Counted from the stretch's first letter, positions 48,189 through 57,828 are shown. The stretch is 64,000 nucleotides of DNA from Taylorella equigenitalis ATCC 35865 (GCF_000276685.1 NC_018108.1:558001-622000); one strand, 5' to 3'. Program-made: numbers and translations. The notes: generated by a model not told the origin, from the letters alone.

Positions 48189-49655
48189 ATGCGTACATTA
48201 AGCGCTGATACACCTGAAACCTTTAACTATAAGGTTGTAAGGCAATTTGCGATTATGACTGTGATATGGGGTGTTGTGGGTATGTTAGTAGGCGTCATTA
48301 TTGCCGCTCAACTAGTATTCCCAGAGCTTAACCTTGTAGATATTCTCGGTTATGGTCGTTTACGTCCACTTCATACTAATGCAGTAATTTTTGCATTTGG
48401 AGGTAGTGCTCTTTTTGCTACATCATATTATGTAGTTCAAAGGACCTGTCATACACGCCTATTCTCAAGTGCACTTGCTTCATTTACATTTTGGGGATGG
48501 CAGTTAATTATCGTTTTAGCAGCAGTTACATTGCCAGCGGGCTTTACTAGCTCTAAAGAATATGCGGAGCTTGAGTGGCCAATCGATATTCTAATTACTC
48601 TTGTATGGGTTGCTTACGCTGTGGTGTTCTTCGGAACAATATTTAAACGTAGAGTTAAACATATATATGTAGCTAACTGGTTCTACGGAAGCTTCATCTT
48701 AACTATTGCAATTCTTCATATCTTTAATAATATTGAATTCCCTGTAGCTGGAGAGTGGTTTAAATCATACTCATTCTATGCTGGTGTACAGGATGCTATG
48801 GTTCAATGGTGGTATGGTCATAATGCTGTAGGTTTCTTCTTAACAACCAGCTTCTTGGGTATGATGTACTACTATGTACCAAAACAAGCTCAAAGACCAA
48901 TTTTCTCATACCGTCTATCTATCGTTCACTTCTGGGCTTTAGCATTCACTTATATGTGGGCAGGTCCACACCACTTGTTATGGACTTCATTGCCAGACTG
49001 GACACAAAGTTTGGGTATGACTTTCTCATTAATTCTTCTTGCTCCATCTTGGGGTGGTATGGTTAACGGTATCATGACTATGTCAGGTGCTTGGCATAAA
49101 CTTCGCCAAGATCCAATCCTTAAATTCATGGTTACTGCACTTTCATTCTACGGTATGTCTACATTCGAAGGCTCTATGATGTCTATCCGTACCGTTAATG
49201 CACTATCTCACTATACTGAATGGACAGTTGCACATGTTCACTCTGGTGCGTTAGGTTGGGTTGCTATGATTACGTTCGGTAGTATGTACTATACAATCCC
49301 ACGACTTTGGGGTCGTAGTGAAATGGCTTCTAAGGGTCTTGTAGAGCTACACTTCTGGATTGCAACTATTGGTGTTGTACTTTACATCGCTTCTATGTGG
49401 GTTGCTGGTGTTATGGAAGGTTTAATGTGGCGTTCAGTTGAGGCTGATGGCACTATGACTTACTCATTTGTTCAAGCATTAGATGCTAAAAAACCTCTTC
49501 TAATGATTCGTTTACTTGGAGGTACTTTATACCTAGTTGGTATCGTTATCATGTTAGTTAACACTATCAATACAATCCGTGGTCACAAAGCTGTGAATCC
49601 TGCTGTTCCTGCACCTACCGAGCACGATGTTGCTCCTAACACAGTAACTGCTTAA
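48189..49655 (+). CDS. ccoN: cbb3-type cytochrome c oxidase subunit I
   Basis: A 488-residue catalytic heme-copper subunit with 12 helices. Heme/CuB histidines are visible in [35 protein letters not shown] and [15 protein letters not shown]. It reduces O2 to water with high affinity, suiting microaerobic growth. AGGA lies ahead of the ATG. It is followed by ccoO, Q and P in one operon. Confidence 0.98.
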   Translation: MRTLSADTPETFNYKVVRQFAIMTVIWGVVGMLVGVIIAAQLVFPELNLVDILGYGRLRPLHTNAVIFAFGGSALFATSYYVVQRTCHTRLFSSALASFTFWGWQLIIVLAAVTLPAGFTSSKEYAELEWPIDILITLVWVAYAVVFFGTIFKRRVKHIYVANWFYGSFILTIAILHIFNNIEFPVAGEWFKSYSFYAGVQDAMVQWWYGHNAVGFFLTTSFLGMMYYYVPKQAQRPIFSYRLSIVHFWALAFTYMWAGPHHLLWTSLPDWTQSLGMTFSLILLAPSWGGMVNGIMTMSGAWHKLRQDPILKFMVTALSFYGMSTFEGSMMSIRTVNALSHYTEWTVAHVHSGALGWVAMITFGSMYYTIPRLWGRSEMASKGLVELHFWIATIGVVLYIASMWVAGVMEGLMWRSVEADGTMTYSFVQALDAKKPLLMIRLLGGTLYLVGIVIMLVNTINTIRGHKAVNPAVPAPTEHDVAPNTVTA

Positions 49656-49668
49656 GGAGAATGTAATT

Positions 49669-50367
49669 ATGGCTAGTAATAATAAAAAATTCTTCTCTCA
49701 CCATACAATTGAGAGAAACATGGGCTTATTAATTATCTGCTCTATCCTAGTGGTTATTTTCGGTGGTTTAGTTCAGATTATTCCTCTTTTCTTCCAACAT
49801 ACAACTACTCAAGCTGCACCTGGAGTTAAACCTTTGGATGCTCTTCAATTAGTTGGTCGTGATGTATACATTAAAGAGGGTTGCTACGGATGTCACAGCC
49901 AGCAAGTTCGTGTACTTGCTTCTGAAGTTCAACGTTATGGACCATATTCAGTTGCAGGTGAAAGCGTATACGACTATCCTTTCTTATGGGGTTCTCGTCG
50001 TATGGGTCCTGATCTTGCACGCGTAGGTAAGCGTTACTCAGACGAGTGGCATCGTGCTCACCTTCGTAATCCTAGACAGTTTGTGCCAGAATCCAATATG
50101 CCTGCATATAAATGGCTACAGAATAAGGACATTTCTTCAGTAAATATTCAAAACCGTATGAAAACTTTGAATTCACTTCATAAGACTCATACTGGTCAAG
50201 GTATGTATTCTGAGGAAGAAATCGCAAAAGCACCTGAGATGCTAAAAGGCAAAACTGAGGAAGATGCAGTAATTGCATTCCTTCAAAACTTAGGTGTTGG
50301 TTATCAAGCTGCGTTGGCGGAGCAGAAAAAAGCAAGTACTGCTCCAGCACAACCTGCTACAAACTAA
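49669..50367 (+). CDS. ccoO: cbb3-type cytochrome c oxidase subunit II
   Basis: A 232-residue membrane-anchored monoheme cytochrome c. One N-terminal helix (about 20-42) and one heme site, CYGCH (EGCYGCHSQQVRVLASE). The methionine ligand is likely in SNMPAYKWL. It starts 13 bases after ccoN, with an AAGGAGA ribosome site. The C-terminus is Ala/Gln rich. Confidence 0.97.
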   Translation: MASNNKKFFSHHTIERNMGLLIICSILVVIFGGLVQIIPLFFQHTTTQAAPGVKPLDALQLVGRDVYIKEGCYGCHSQQVRVLASEVQRYGPYSVAGESVYDYPFLWGSRRMGPDLARVGKRYSDEWHRAHLRNPRQFVPESNMPAYKWLQNKDISSVNIQNRMKTLNSLHKTHTGQGMYSEEEIAKAPEMLKGKTEEDAVIAFLQNLGVGYQAALAEQKKASTAPAQPATN

Positions 50368-50382
50368 TAGGAGCTGAAAGTA

Positions 50383-50550
50383 ATGGCATTATTGAATGGT
50401 TTTTTCACTATTCTATCTATGGCATTATTTTTCGGCATAATCTGGTGGGCTTGGTCTACTAGACGCAAAAAAGATAATGAAGTTGCTGCTAATTTACCTT
50501 TTAGCCTACCAGACGAAATTGAATCAGATCAAAATAATGGAGAGTTGTAA
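50383..50550 (+). CDS. ccoQ: cbb3-type oxidase subunit CcoQ/FixQ
   Basis: A 55-residue single-helix protein (residues 5-25, NGFFTILSMALFFGIIWWAW) with a basic TRRKK stop-transfer and an acidic tail (PDEIESDQ). This is the CcoQ pattern, and the position between ccoO and ccoP confirms it. It stabilises the oxidase complex. Confidence 0.92.
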   Translation: MALLNGFFTILSMALFFGIIWWAWSTRRKKDNEVAANLPFSLPDEIESDQNNGEL

Positions 50551-50552
50551 TC

Positions 50553-51485
50553 ATGAGTGATTTTTTTAGTAGCGGTTGGAGTTACTGGATCACCATCATC
50601 ACGATAGTGGGCATAGTTTTCTGTATTTGGTTGCTGTGGTCACAAAGACAATGGCTAAAAAGACAAACAGAAATTACTGATACTGGTCATGAGTGGGATG
50701 GTATTACAGAGTTCAATTACCCGATTCCACGTTGGTGGATCTTTATGTACCTTGGCCTTTGTGTTATCGGTATTTCTATTATCTTTTTGTACCCAGCTTT
50801 AGGTGATTTTAAAGGTATGCTTAACTTTACTTCGCAAGGTAAAGTAGCAGAAGAGCTAAATGAACAAGCTCAAAACATGAAATCAATATACGCTAAATTT
50901 GATGGTAAATCAGTAGAAGAGCTTTCAAAAGACCCAGGAGCATTAGCTTTGGGTGAGCGCCTATTCTTAAATAATTGTGCTCAATGCCATGGCTCAGATG
51001 CGAAAGGCTCGCCTAACTTCCCTAATTTAACTGATAATGATTGGAAATGGGGATCTCAAGAGGGTGACAAATTTGTAACTACTCCTAATGACATTATTGA
51101 TATTATTACTAATGGTCGTTTAGGTGTGATGGCAGCATGGAATTCTGTACTTACTCCAGATGATGCAAATAACGTGGCTCACTATGTACGTTCTCTTTCA
51201 GGCTTGTCACATGATGCAACTTTGATTGCTAAAGGTAAAGAAAAATACGATCAAATTTGTATTTCTTGCCATATGGCTGATGGTAAGGGTAATCGTCTTT
51301 TAGGTGCTCCTAATTTGACAGATGATGTATGGTTCAATAGTTCATCTCGTGATGTTATTGTTCATACAATCCTTAATGGTCGTCAGGGTGAGATGCCATC
51401 CCATGGACATCTTTTAACTCAAGATCAAATTAAGATTTTGGCTAGTTATGTTTGGGGATTGTCACACTCAGAAGCTGCTAATTAG
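50553..51485 (+). CDS. ccoP: cbb3-type cytochrome c oxidase subunit III
   Basis: A 310-residue diheme cytochrome c. Two N-terminal helices (about 10-28 and 58-78) are followed by two heme sites, CAQCHGSDAKG and CISCHMADGKG, each with later Met ligands. It passes electrons to CcoO and CcoN. It starts 2 bases after ccoQ. A terminator follows the operon. Confidence 0.97.
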   Translation: MSDFFSSGWSYWITIITIVGIVFCIWLLWSQRQWLKRQTEITDTGHEWDGITEFNYPIPRWWIFMYLGLCVIGISIIFLYPALGDFKGMLNFTSQGKVAEELNEQAQNMKSIYAKFDGKSVEELSKDPGALALGERLFLNNCAQCHGSDAKGSPNFPNLTDNDWKWGSQEGDKFVTTPNDIIDIITNGRLGVMAAWNSVLTPDDANNVAHYVRSLSGLSHDATLIAKGKEKYDQICISCHMADGKGNRLLGAPNLTDDVWFNSSSRDVIVHTILNGRQGEMPSHGHLLTQDQIKILASYVWGLSHSEAAN

Positions 51486-51536
51486 CCTCAGATAGCGATT
51501 GGGTATTTAGGTACCCAATTTCTAGTCAGTTATAAT

Positions 51537-51565
51537 GACCACTATCTATGATAGTGGTCTTTTTA
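51537..51565 (+). terminator. Terminator after ccoNOQP
   Basis: GACCACTATC (51537-51546) pairs with GATAGTGGTC (51550-51559), TAT loop, then a T-run. A second small hairpin around GGGTA/TACCC precedes it at about 51499-51519. Confidence 0.92.
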
Positions 51566-51578
51566 CTTTAAAAAAGTT

Positions 51579-53135
51579 ATGAATACAGAGAATCAAGAAA
51601 ATATTGAAGAGCAAGGGGAAGAGGAAACTCCTGATTGGCAGCCCCATCGTATAGCTATATCCGAGGATGAAACTGCCCGCATCATGAAGGAAACTACGGC
51701 CAAAATTTACGCTAGATCAGTAAAGGGAAGGTTTGATAGGATACGCCAGTTCATGGTGTACTTTACGCAATTTATTTTCTTAATACTACCTTGGTTTAAT
51801 TGGAATGGACGTCAAGCTTTTTTGCTTGATGTTATAAATCGTAGGTTTTATATTGGTCCTATGGTTCTTACATCCCAGGATGTACTATATCTTGCCATTA
51901 TCTTGATTATTTCAGCTTATGGACTTTTCCTTGTGACCGCACTAGCTGGTAGGGTGTTTTGTGGTTATGCCTGTCCTCAAACTGTGTATACAGAAATCTT
52001 TATGTGGATTGAAAAGCATATAGAAGGGGATCGTGTTCAGAGGATGAAATTAGATAATTCACCTTGGACTGGGCGTAAAATCTTTCTTAGAACATCTAAG
52101 CATTTAGCTTGGGGTGCTTTTGCACTCTGGTGTGGTTTAACACTTGTAGGCTGGTTTATGCCTATACGCGATATTGTTCCGCGTGCATTCACTCTGGATT
52201 TAAGTTTCTGGCCATACTTTTGGACTATATTTTATGGCACTATCATGTTCTTATTTGCTGGATTATTAAGAGAAAATATCTGCAAATACATGTGTCCATA
52301 CGCACGTTTCCAAAGTGTGATGATAGATAAAGACACTATTATCGTTACATATGATCAAAAGCGGGGCGAACCAAGAGGTAAACGTAAAAAGGGTTCGGAT
52401 TACAAAGCTCAAGGACTGGGCGATTGTATTGACTGTACTATGTGCGTTCAAGTTTGTCCTACAGGTATTGATATACGCAATGGTCTACAGTATATGTGCA
52501 TTGGTTGTGGTGCCTGTATTGACGCCTGTGATGAGGTAATGGATAAGGTTAATTACCCTCGTGGACTGATTCGTTACTCCTCAGAATATGGCGTAAATAA
52601 CGGCTTAACAGCTAAAGAAGTTCGTCATAGATTTTATAGACCTCGTATCTATATCTATATGACTCTTTTATTTTTATTAATTGGCGGTCTAGCTTATTCA
52701 TTGCTCTCCCACAATCCTGTAAAAGTTGATATCGTGCGAGATAGGGGCTCTCTTGGTAGGGAAGTTAAAGGTGGATTTTTTGAAAATGTTTATAGAATCC
52801 AAGTTTCAAATATGACTACTGAACCGAGAGTGTTCACAGTTTCTGCTGATCAAAATGTACTCCCTGGTGCAGAAGTGAAACTTCAACACAGAAGAGACAC
52901 GCTTTCATCGGGTAGTAATCACTCTGACCATAAGCATGCAGAGAGTCAAAATTCAGATAATCACGTTAGGGTTGGACCTCTCGAATCTAAGTGGATTCCA
53001 CTAGTTATACGAGTACCAGGAGATAATCTAAAACGTGGAGAATCGTACGATTTTGAAGTGAAAGTTAATTCAAAATCTGATGATTTAGGAGACCTTGAAG
53101 CTGATCATGAAACTAGCTTTTATGCACCTAATTAA
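51579..53135 (+). CDS. ccoG: cbb3 oxidase assembly Cu(I) oxidoreductase CcoG/FixG
   Basis: A 518-residue membrane ferredoxin-like protein. Five helices are visible, with a CGYACPQTVYTEIFMW cluster site and two [4Fe-4S] motifs, CIDCTMCVQVCP and CIGCGACIDACD. A C-terminal Ig-like FixG_C domain is present (about residues 395-515). It is thought to reduce copper for cbb3 assembly. A His-rich stretch (SGSNHSDHKHAESQ) near residue 450 is an unusual insertion that could bind metal. Confidence 0.95.
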   Translation: MNTENQENIEEQGEEETPDWQPHRIAISEDETARIMKETTAKIYARSVKGRFDRIRQFMVYFTQFIFLILPWFNWNGRQAFLLDVINRRFYIGPMVLTSQDVLYLAIILIISAYGLFLVTALAGRVFCGYACPQTVYTEIFMWIEKHIEGDRVQRMKLDNSPWTGRKIFLRTSKHLAWGAFALWCGLTLVGWFMPIRDIVPRAFTLDLSFWPYFWTIFYGTIMFLFAGLLRENICKYMCPYARFQSVMIDKDTIIVTYDQKRGEPRGKRKKGSDYKAQGLGDCIDCTMCVQVCPTGIDIRNGLQYMCIGCGACIDACDEVMDKVNYPRGLIRYSSEYGVNNGLTAKEVRHRFYRPRIYIYMTLLFLLIGGLAYSLLSHNPVKVDIVRDRGSLGREVKGGFFENVYRIQVSNMTTEPRVFTVSADQNVLPGAEVKLQHRRDTLSSGSNHSDHKHAESQNSDNHVRVGPLESKWIPLVIRVPGDNLKRGESYDFEVKVNSKSDDLGDLEADHETSFYAPN

Positions 53136-53137
53136 AT

Positions 53138-53455
53138 ATGAGAAAAAAAACATTTGAAGAATTAGATAAAAAACCTAACCCTTGGTATAAGGAACCCTGG
53201 CCCTGGATACTTATGGCAGGGCCTATTATGGCTGTCATAGGATGTATTATTACTATTAACTTAGCACTTAAAGATAATTACGACGACAAAAATAAAGTCC
53301 ATGCTTATAAGCAAGGTAAATTTATAAGTCGCGATGGATCTGATTTGCCTAAAACTTTATTAAAGAAAACAGATAAAAAGGATTTTGAAATTGGTACTCC
53401 TAGTGATGAGGAGAATTCAAAAACTAAGGAGTCTAAGTCTAATAGTTCAAAGTAA
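53138..53455 (+). CDS. ccoH: Short CcoH/FixH-like protein
   Basis: A 105-residue protein. The N-terminal half (PWYKEPWPWILMAGPIMAVI with a following LALKDNYDDKNKVHAYKQG) matches the helix and DDYYKxG motif of FixH. Typical FixH proteins have about 150-170 residues, and the periplasmic beta-domain is replaced here by a short Lys/Ser-rich tail. It starts 2 bases after ccoG. Function in cbb3 assembly is likely, but the missing domain is odd. Confidence 0.75.
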   Translation: MRKKTFEELDKKPNPWYKEPWPWILMAGPIMAVIGCIITINLALKDNYDDKNKVHAYKQGKFISRDGSDLPKTLLKKTDKKDFEIGTPSDEENSKTKESKSNSSK

Positions 53456-54193
53456 CTAAAATTGAATTGGTTCAGATTTTTGAATCGCAGTTAATTTTTC
53501 TGGTTCTAAAATCTGAACATTTTTATTTTGTATACGAATAATTCCTTCTTTGGAAAACTTAGAAAATAATCTGCTTACCGTTTCTAGAGTCAATCCCAAG
53601 TAATTTCCAATATCTTCTCTACGCATACGCAAAACAAAATTCTTAGGAGAATATCCCATAGTTTCTTGTTTTTGTGCGGTATCTTGCAAAAACATAGCCA
53701 ACTTTTGCTCTGCATTTAGTGAGCCTAGAGTAAGAATCATGTTATGCGATCTGGAAATTTCACTCCCGACAATATCAACCATGACATCGCGTACCTCGGT
53801 ATACTCATCTATCATATGCTCAACATCTTTGACTGCAAGAAGACAAACTTCAGAATCTTCCATAGCAACTGCATAAGATGCGTGGACCTTGTGGCTTAGT
53901 GCATCCAAACCAAGCACCTCATCCCTATAGAAAAATCCAGTTATTTGGCTATGCCCATTGGAATACTCAATAAGGGTTTTAAATGAACCTGATCGTATCG
54001 CATATAGGCTAGTAAAAGCATCACCAGTCTTAAAAAGAGCTTCCTTTTTTGGAACACGGATTCTCTCCTTAACTATGATGTCATCGGTTATCTTCAAGCT
54101 GTTAGGAAGTTTGCCGTTAGGTAAACAAAACCTACCAACCTTACAGGAAACGCAATTTGGCGATAGCTCTTTTGCTACAAGATGTTTAAGCAA
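53456..54193 (-). CDS. fnr: FNR/ANR-type oxygen-sensing CRP-family regulator
   Basis: A 245-residue regulator. The oxygen-labile 4Fe-4S ligands are C14, C17, C23 and C117, close to E. coli FNR. The cNMP-like domain is followed by an HTH with ETVSRLFSKF (E..SR reads TTGAT half sites). It sits tail to tail with ccoH (stop at 53456), and probably controls ccoNOQP. Confidence 0.94.
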   Translation of the reverse strand: MLKHLVAKELSPNCVSCKVGRFCLPNGKLPNSLKITDDIIVKERIRVPKKEALFKTGDAFTSLYAIRSGSFKTLIEYSNGHSQITGFFYRDEVLGLDALSHKVHASYAVAMEDSEVCLLAVKDVEHMIDEYTEVRDVMVDIVGSEISRSHNMILTLGSLNAEQKLAMFLQDTAQKQETMGYSPKNFVLRMRREDIGNYLGLTLETVSRLFSKFSKEGIIRIQNKNVQILEPEKLTAIQKSEPIQF

Positions 54194-54225
54194 ATTAATC
54201 CCTTAAATTTTAATTTTTTTTGATT

Positions 54226-54888
54226 TTAACAAGTTTTAGAATATAAAACATTTTCATAACCAAAGAGTATCCAACGCTGTGGATTGCTATGCATCGAGAT
54301 TCTGACATGTGTTTTTATAGGGATGTATCCCTCGGTAAAAATCCTACTTTTATAAGAAAAAGACCAACTACTTCCAAGTAAATTTTTAATCAAAAACTGC
54401 ACTCCAGGGACTATAGGTTTGTAAGGATAAATAAGACTTAGTTCAATAGTATTTGCATTAAAAATACTGCTATCTTTTTTATCATCAGCTTGCTCTTTTT
54501 GATAACTATTATTAATAGTGGGATTAAAACGGCTTAGTCGTCCATCGTACCATGTATTAAAATTATCACATGTTGGAGATTCGATTCCGATAACCCATGA
54601 TTTCCCGAAAAGGTTTTTATTTTGAGCAAATATTTTTTTCTGCAGGGCTATGGGCGACTTACTAATAAATAGTGGCAATGTTTCCGCCTCAAACGTCTCA
54701 ATTATGACTCTAGGGTTTGCATTTTCAACCATTGCCTGTCTTGCAGTTTCCAACAAAGCAAGATTAAGTATCTGCTTGTACTGATACCATCTAGTAAATT
54801 CAAAACATATAAGGGACAGTAGTAAACATGGGATTACAGCTATCAAAAATTCAACTGCACTAGAACCCTTTAAAGGAAAAATTTTCAT
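54226..54888 (-). CDS. TadE-like pilus/secretion protein, orphan
   Basis: A 220-residue protein with an N-terminal TadE-type segment, KGSSAVEFLIAVIPCLLLSL (residues 7-26), a hydrophobic helix with conserved Glu, followed by a periplasmic domain. TadE-like pseudopilins belong to Flp pilus systems, but no tad genes lie nearby. The C-terminus has one Cys (YSKTC). It may serve in a dispersed Tad system or be a remnant. Confidence 0.65.
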   Translation of the reverse strand: MKIFPLKGSSAVEFLIAVIPCLLLSLICFEFTRWYQYKQILNLALLETARQAMVENANPRVIIETFEAETLPLFISKSPIALQKKIFAQNKNLFGKSWVIGIESPTCDNFNTWYDGRLSRFNPTINNSYQKEQADDKKDSSIFNANTIELSLIYPYKPIVPGVQFLIKNLLGSSWSFSYKSRIFTEGYIPIKTHVRISMHSNPQRWILFGYENVLYSKTC

Positions 54889-54972
54889 AACAAAATCCTC
54901 ATTTTGAGGATTTGATTGTGCAACAAATCACTTTTAATTAAAAGGAGGGTGGATATATTTGTCCTATTTAAT

Positions 54973-55893
54973 TTAGTGCGTAGTTTTAGGATTTTCTTGG
55001 GGAGTAGATTTGCTTGAATCTATAAAAAGCTGAGCTGCATCTACAGCATCAAAATTATAAATTTTCCCACAAAAATGACAGCTAACTTCAATATTATTTC
55101 GCTCTTTAAGAATACTTTCAATTTCGGACTGACCAAGCATACGAAGCATATCACCTACTTTATATTTTGAGCAGGGACAGTACCAGATTACTGATTCTGC
55201 AGGATGCTCTAGTAATTTTTGCTCCCAAAAAAGTCTATCTAGTAACTGGTTTGAATTTATTTGTAGCATCTCATTACTATTAATAGTAGATGCTAGTGCT
55301 TTAAGGGTGTCCCAAGTTTCTTGTGCTTGATTAGAGCTTATTTCGTGTCCCCCCGATTCTGGCAATCTTTGTATAAGTAGTCCAGTTGCTCTCTCTGAGT
55401 TTGCAGCTAAGTACAAAAGACTATCAAGTTGCTCAGACTGCTTCATGTAATGAGATAAATTTTCAGATATAGAATCCCCTAGTATTTCAACTACACCAAT
55501 ATAAGGTTTTTGACCTTGGGTTTTATCTTTTGGATCTAGGATTACACTAAACCTTCCGCTATTATTATGATTTATAAGTTCCGTGAAAGTAGAGCTATCT
55601 GTGATAGGAAATTTATCATTTAGCTTTACAGTAGACCTTATTTTAAAATCGCTTGTGCACTCTACAACAGCCAAAGACACAGCCCCATCACTTTGTATCT
55701 GTAGGATTACAGAGCCTTCAAATTTTATATTTGCAGCCAATAAGATACAGGCACAAGTTAGTTGACCAAGATATATAGGCAATGGTGCGGGATAATTTTT
55801 ATCATATAAAGAATCATCCCAAGCATCTTTCAAATCTACACTTATAATGCGTGCACTTTTATCTATTGTTAGAAATTTCTGAACTTGATCCAT
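54973..55893 (-). CDS. hslO: Redox-regulated chaperone Hsp33
   Basis: A 306-residue chaperone turned on by oxidation. The zinc/redox switch has the CxC (WYCPCSKY) and CxxC (SCHFCGKI) pairs near the C-terminus. Its start overlaps the gamma-carbonic anhydrase end by 35 bases. The final ~20 residues are an extra tail. Confidence 0.93.
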   Translation of the reverse strand: MDQVQKFLTIDKSARIISVDLKDAWDDSLYDKNYPAPLPIYLGQLTCACILLAANIKFEGSVILQIQSDGAVSLAVVECTSDFKIRSTVKLNDKFPITDSSTFTELINHNNSGRFSVILDPKDKTQGQKPYIGVVEILGDSISENLSHYMKQSEQLDSLLYLAANSERATGLLIQRLPESGGHEISSNQAQETWDTLKALASTINSNEMLQINSNQLLDRLFWEQKLLEHPAESVIWYCPCSKYKVGDMLRMLGQSEIESILKERNNIEVSCHFCGKIYNFDAVDAAQLFIDSSKSTPQENPKTTH

Positions 55894-56416
55894 CGTTTGA
55901 AAGTCTATTAAGAGAGGTTTTGTAGATTTGCCCCAAACTTACGTAATTAAGAGTGTTTTGCTTAAACCTATCTCTAAGTTCCTCAGAGACGTCACCTTTA
56001 ATTTGATTAACGCCTACTACAAGTGAGTTTGGAGGAATTTGTTTACCCTCAGTAACAATGGCTCCTGCCGCAATTATGCAATTATCTCCAATTACAGCTC
56101 CATCTAGAATTATGGAATTCATGCCAATCAAGCAACCATTACCTATGGTGCAAGCATGAACCATAGCCATATGGCCGATTGTTACATAATCTCCGATAAT
56201 CAAAGGATATTCTGAAGCTTCGTGAAGTACTGAGCCTTCTTGAATATTAGTTCCTTCACCTATAACGACTTTATTAACGTCGCCTCTGATTGCGGTATTT
56301 GGCCACACACTACTTTTTGGTCCTATGGTCACATCCCCAATAATAATCGCATTTTCAAAGATAAATGCTGATGGGTGGATTTTAGGTTTTTTATCTTTTA
56401 AGGAATAAATTGGCAT
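55859..56416 (-). CDS. Gamma-carbonic anhydrase family protein (YrdA-like)
   Basis: About 185 residues, a left-handed beta-helix hexapeptide-repeat protein. Zinc histidines are in VLHEAS (loop), IGHMAMVHACTIG; the IRGDVNKVVIGEGTNIQEGS core is family typical. I chose the ATG at 56416 since GAGGT lies 5 bases upstream; a GTG at 56428 would overlap it. It starts just after the AMP-binding gene stop. Confidence 0.88.
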   Translation of the reverse strand: MPIYSLKDKKPKIHPSAFIFENAIIIGDVTIGPKSSVWPNTAIRGDVNKVVIGEGTNIQEGSVLHEASEYPLIIGDYVTIGHMAMVHACTIGNGCLIGMNSIILDGAVIGDNCIIAAGAIVTEGKQIPPNSLVVGVNQIKGDVSEELRDRFKQNTLNYVSLGQIYKTSLNRLSNDGSSSEISNNR

Positions 56417-56424
56417 GTAGGACC

Positions 56425-57828
56425 TCACATCGTGTCTTTAAGCCAGTAGTATCCATTTTTATCTATTTTTATGGCAATGCCTGTGTCAAACCACTGGTCA
56501 TCCACTAATGGTACTGGATGTAGAAAATTTGTATGCCACTTCAAGGTACTAACACCTGGACAAGAGTCATTGTGTATGTCAGTTTCTTTAACGTGCAATG
56601 TACCAAATGAATTGGTTTTTACCTTATTACCCTCATGGTCAAATACACCCAATACATAACCTGGTACAGCCTTACCAGCACTACCAGCCTCCGAAGGCCA
56701 CTTTCCGTTAGATTCAGAAATCACAATTGAGAATCCCACAGGCATAAGGATTTTATTAAAACTAAAATTTGAAGATTCTCTAAGCCAAAATTCCAATGCC
56801 GAACTGCAACCTTCAGCAAGGGTAGAGACACACCTTAAACCGTACTTACAGCTAGAAAGAACACCTGAATATGCTCTAATACGCTCTAGTTCGTCTGGAG
56901 AGGCGAAGAAATTAGTTACTGGATAATGTTCTATCAAAGATAATAATCGTGGTACTGTACGACCGCTCGGACAGCCCACAATTGTTCTGCCAAAATACAA
57001 AGTAGGCAGTAATCCACCCATAAGCCCATAATAACTACTCCAATCGTAAGTAGTAAAAAATATGTCCTTATTTTGCGGAAACCAATCCTGTGAGCATGTA
57101 AATCCAGGCAAACTACCAATTAAAGTCTCATGTGAAATTACGGTGGCAACAATTTCTTTTTCGATCTGTGGATTTGAGTTAGAACCTTTTTTTGATTTTG
57201 TATTTGGGCTATCAAGTCCCACTCCTGAATAAAGAAGTATAGCAGTCGTGTCTGGTCTAACAGGAATAACATTAAAATCCTTAGGCTGTCTAGCTAACAA
57301 TGACTTCCAAGGGATTAATCGCTCATCCTCAGTATTTAACCCTATGATTTGCTTAAGAGAGTTTTTAAGTTGCGAGTTATGGTCGACAGCATGCAAAAAA
57401 GGAGAAAATGAATGCTTATCCACTATCGCAATTCTAGCCCCACAGTCTAACAATCTCTTAGAATAGTACTGTGAGTCATCACTAATACCTAAAGGCACAG
57501 CTATAGCCCCAACAGTAATGGCAGCTAAAATGGTTATAGCAGTTTCAGCCGAATGCTGAAGTGCGATAGCGATACGGTCCTGAGGATGTATACCCATGCG
57601 TACAAAACCGTTAGCCAATTTATTAACTTTTTCAGAAAGTTGACCATATGACAAGCTCGTAAGCTGTCCGACCTGATCCTCAAAATAAATAGCTGCTAAT
57701 CTTGCTTCATGAGGACTAGCGGCCCATCTATGACAGCAGGCAGATGCAATATTAAAATTTGAAGGTATATACCACTCGTAATCATCATAAAGACTAGAGT
57801 GCATATTAGTAGTTTTAATTTCTTCCAT
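56425..57828 (-). CDS. Degenerate AMP-binding (acyl-CoA synthetase-like) protein
   Basis: About 467 residues resembling the N-terminal domain of acyl-/acetyl-CoA synthetases (SYGQLSEKVNKLANGFVRMG, DRIAIALQHSAETAITILAA). The phosphate loop, normally YSSGTTGxPK, is replaced by YSGVGLDSPNTKSKKGSN, with loss of the T-T-G and Lys pattern. The A7 TGD motif reads WFDTGIAIKI. The protein stops right after, so the C-terminal domain with the catalytic Lys is missing. It is in frame and long, so it may have a new role, or it is early decay. Start ATG at 57828 follows a GGCGG site. Confidence 0.6.
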   Translation of the reverse strand: MEEIKTTNMHSSLYDDYEWYIPSNFNIASACCHRWAASPHEARLAAIYFEDQVGQLTSLSYGQLSEKVNKLANGFVRMGIHPQDRIAIALQHSAETAITILAAITVGAIAVPLGISDDSQYYSKRLLDCGARIAIVDKHSFSPFLHAVDHNSQLKNSLKQIIGLNTEDERLIPWKSLLARQPKDFNVIPVRPDTTAILLYSGVGLDSPNTKSKKGSNSNPQIEKEIVATVISHETLIGSLPGFTCSQDWFPQNKDIFFTTYDWSSYYGLMGGLLPTLYFGRTIVGCPSGRTVPRLLSLIEHYPVTNFFASPDELERIRAYSGVLSSCKYGLRCVSTLAEGCSSALEFWLRESSNFSFNKILMPVGFSIVISESNGKWPSEAGSAGKAVPGYVLGVFDHEGNKVKTNSFGTLHVKETDIHNDSCPGVSTLKWHTNFLHPVPLVDDQWFDTGIAIKIDKNGYYWLKDTM

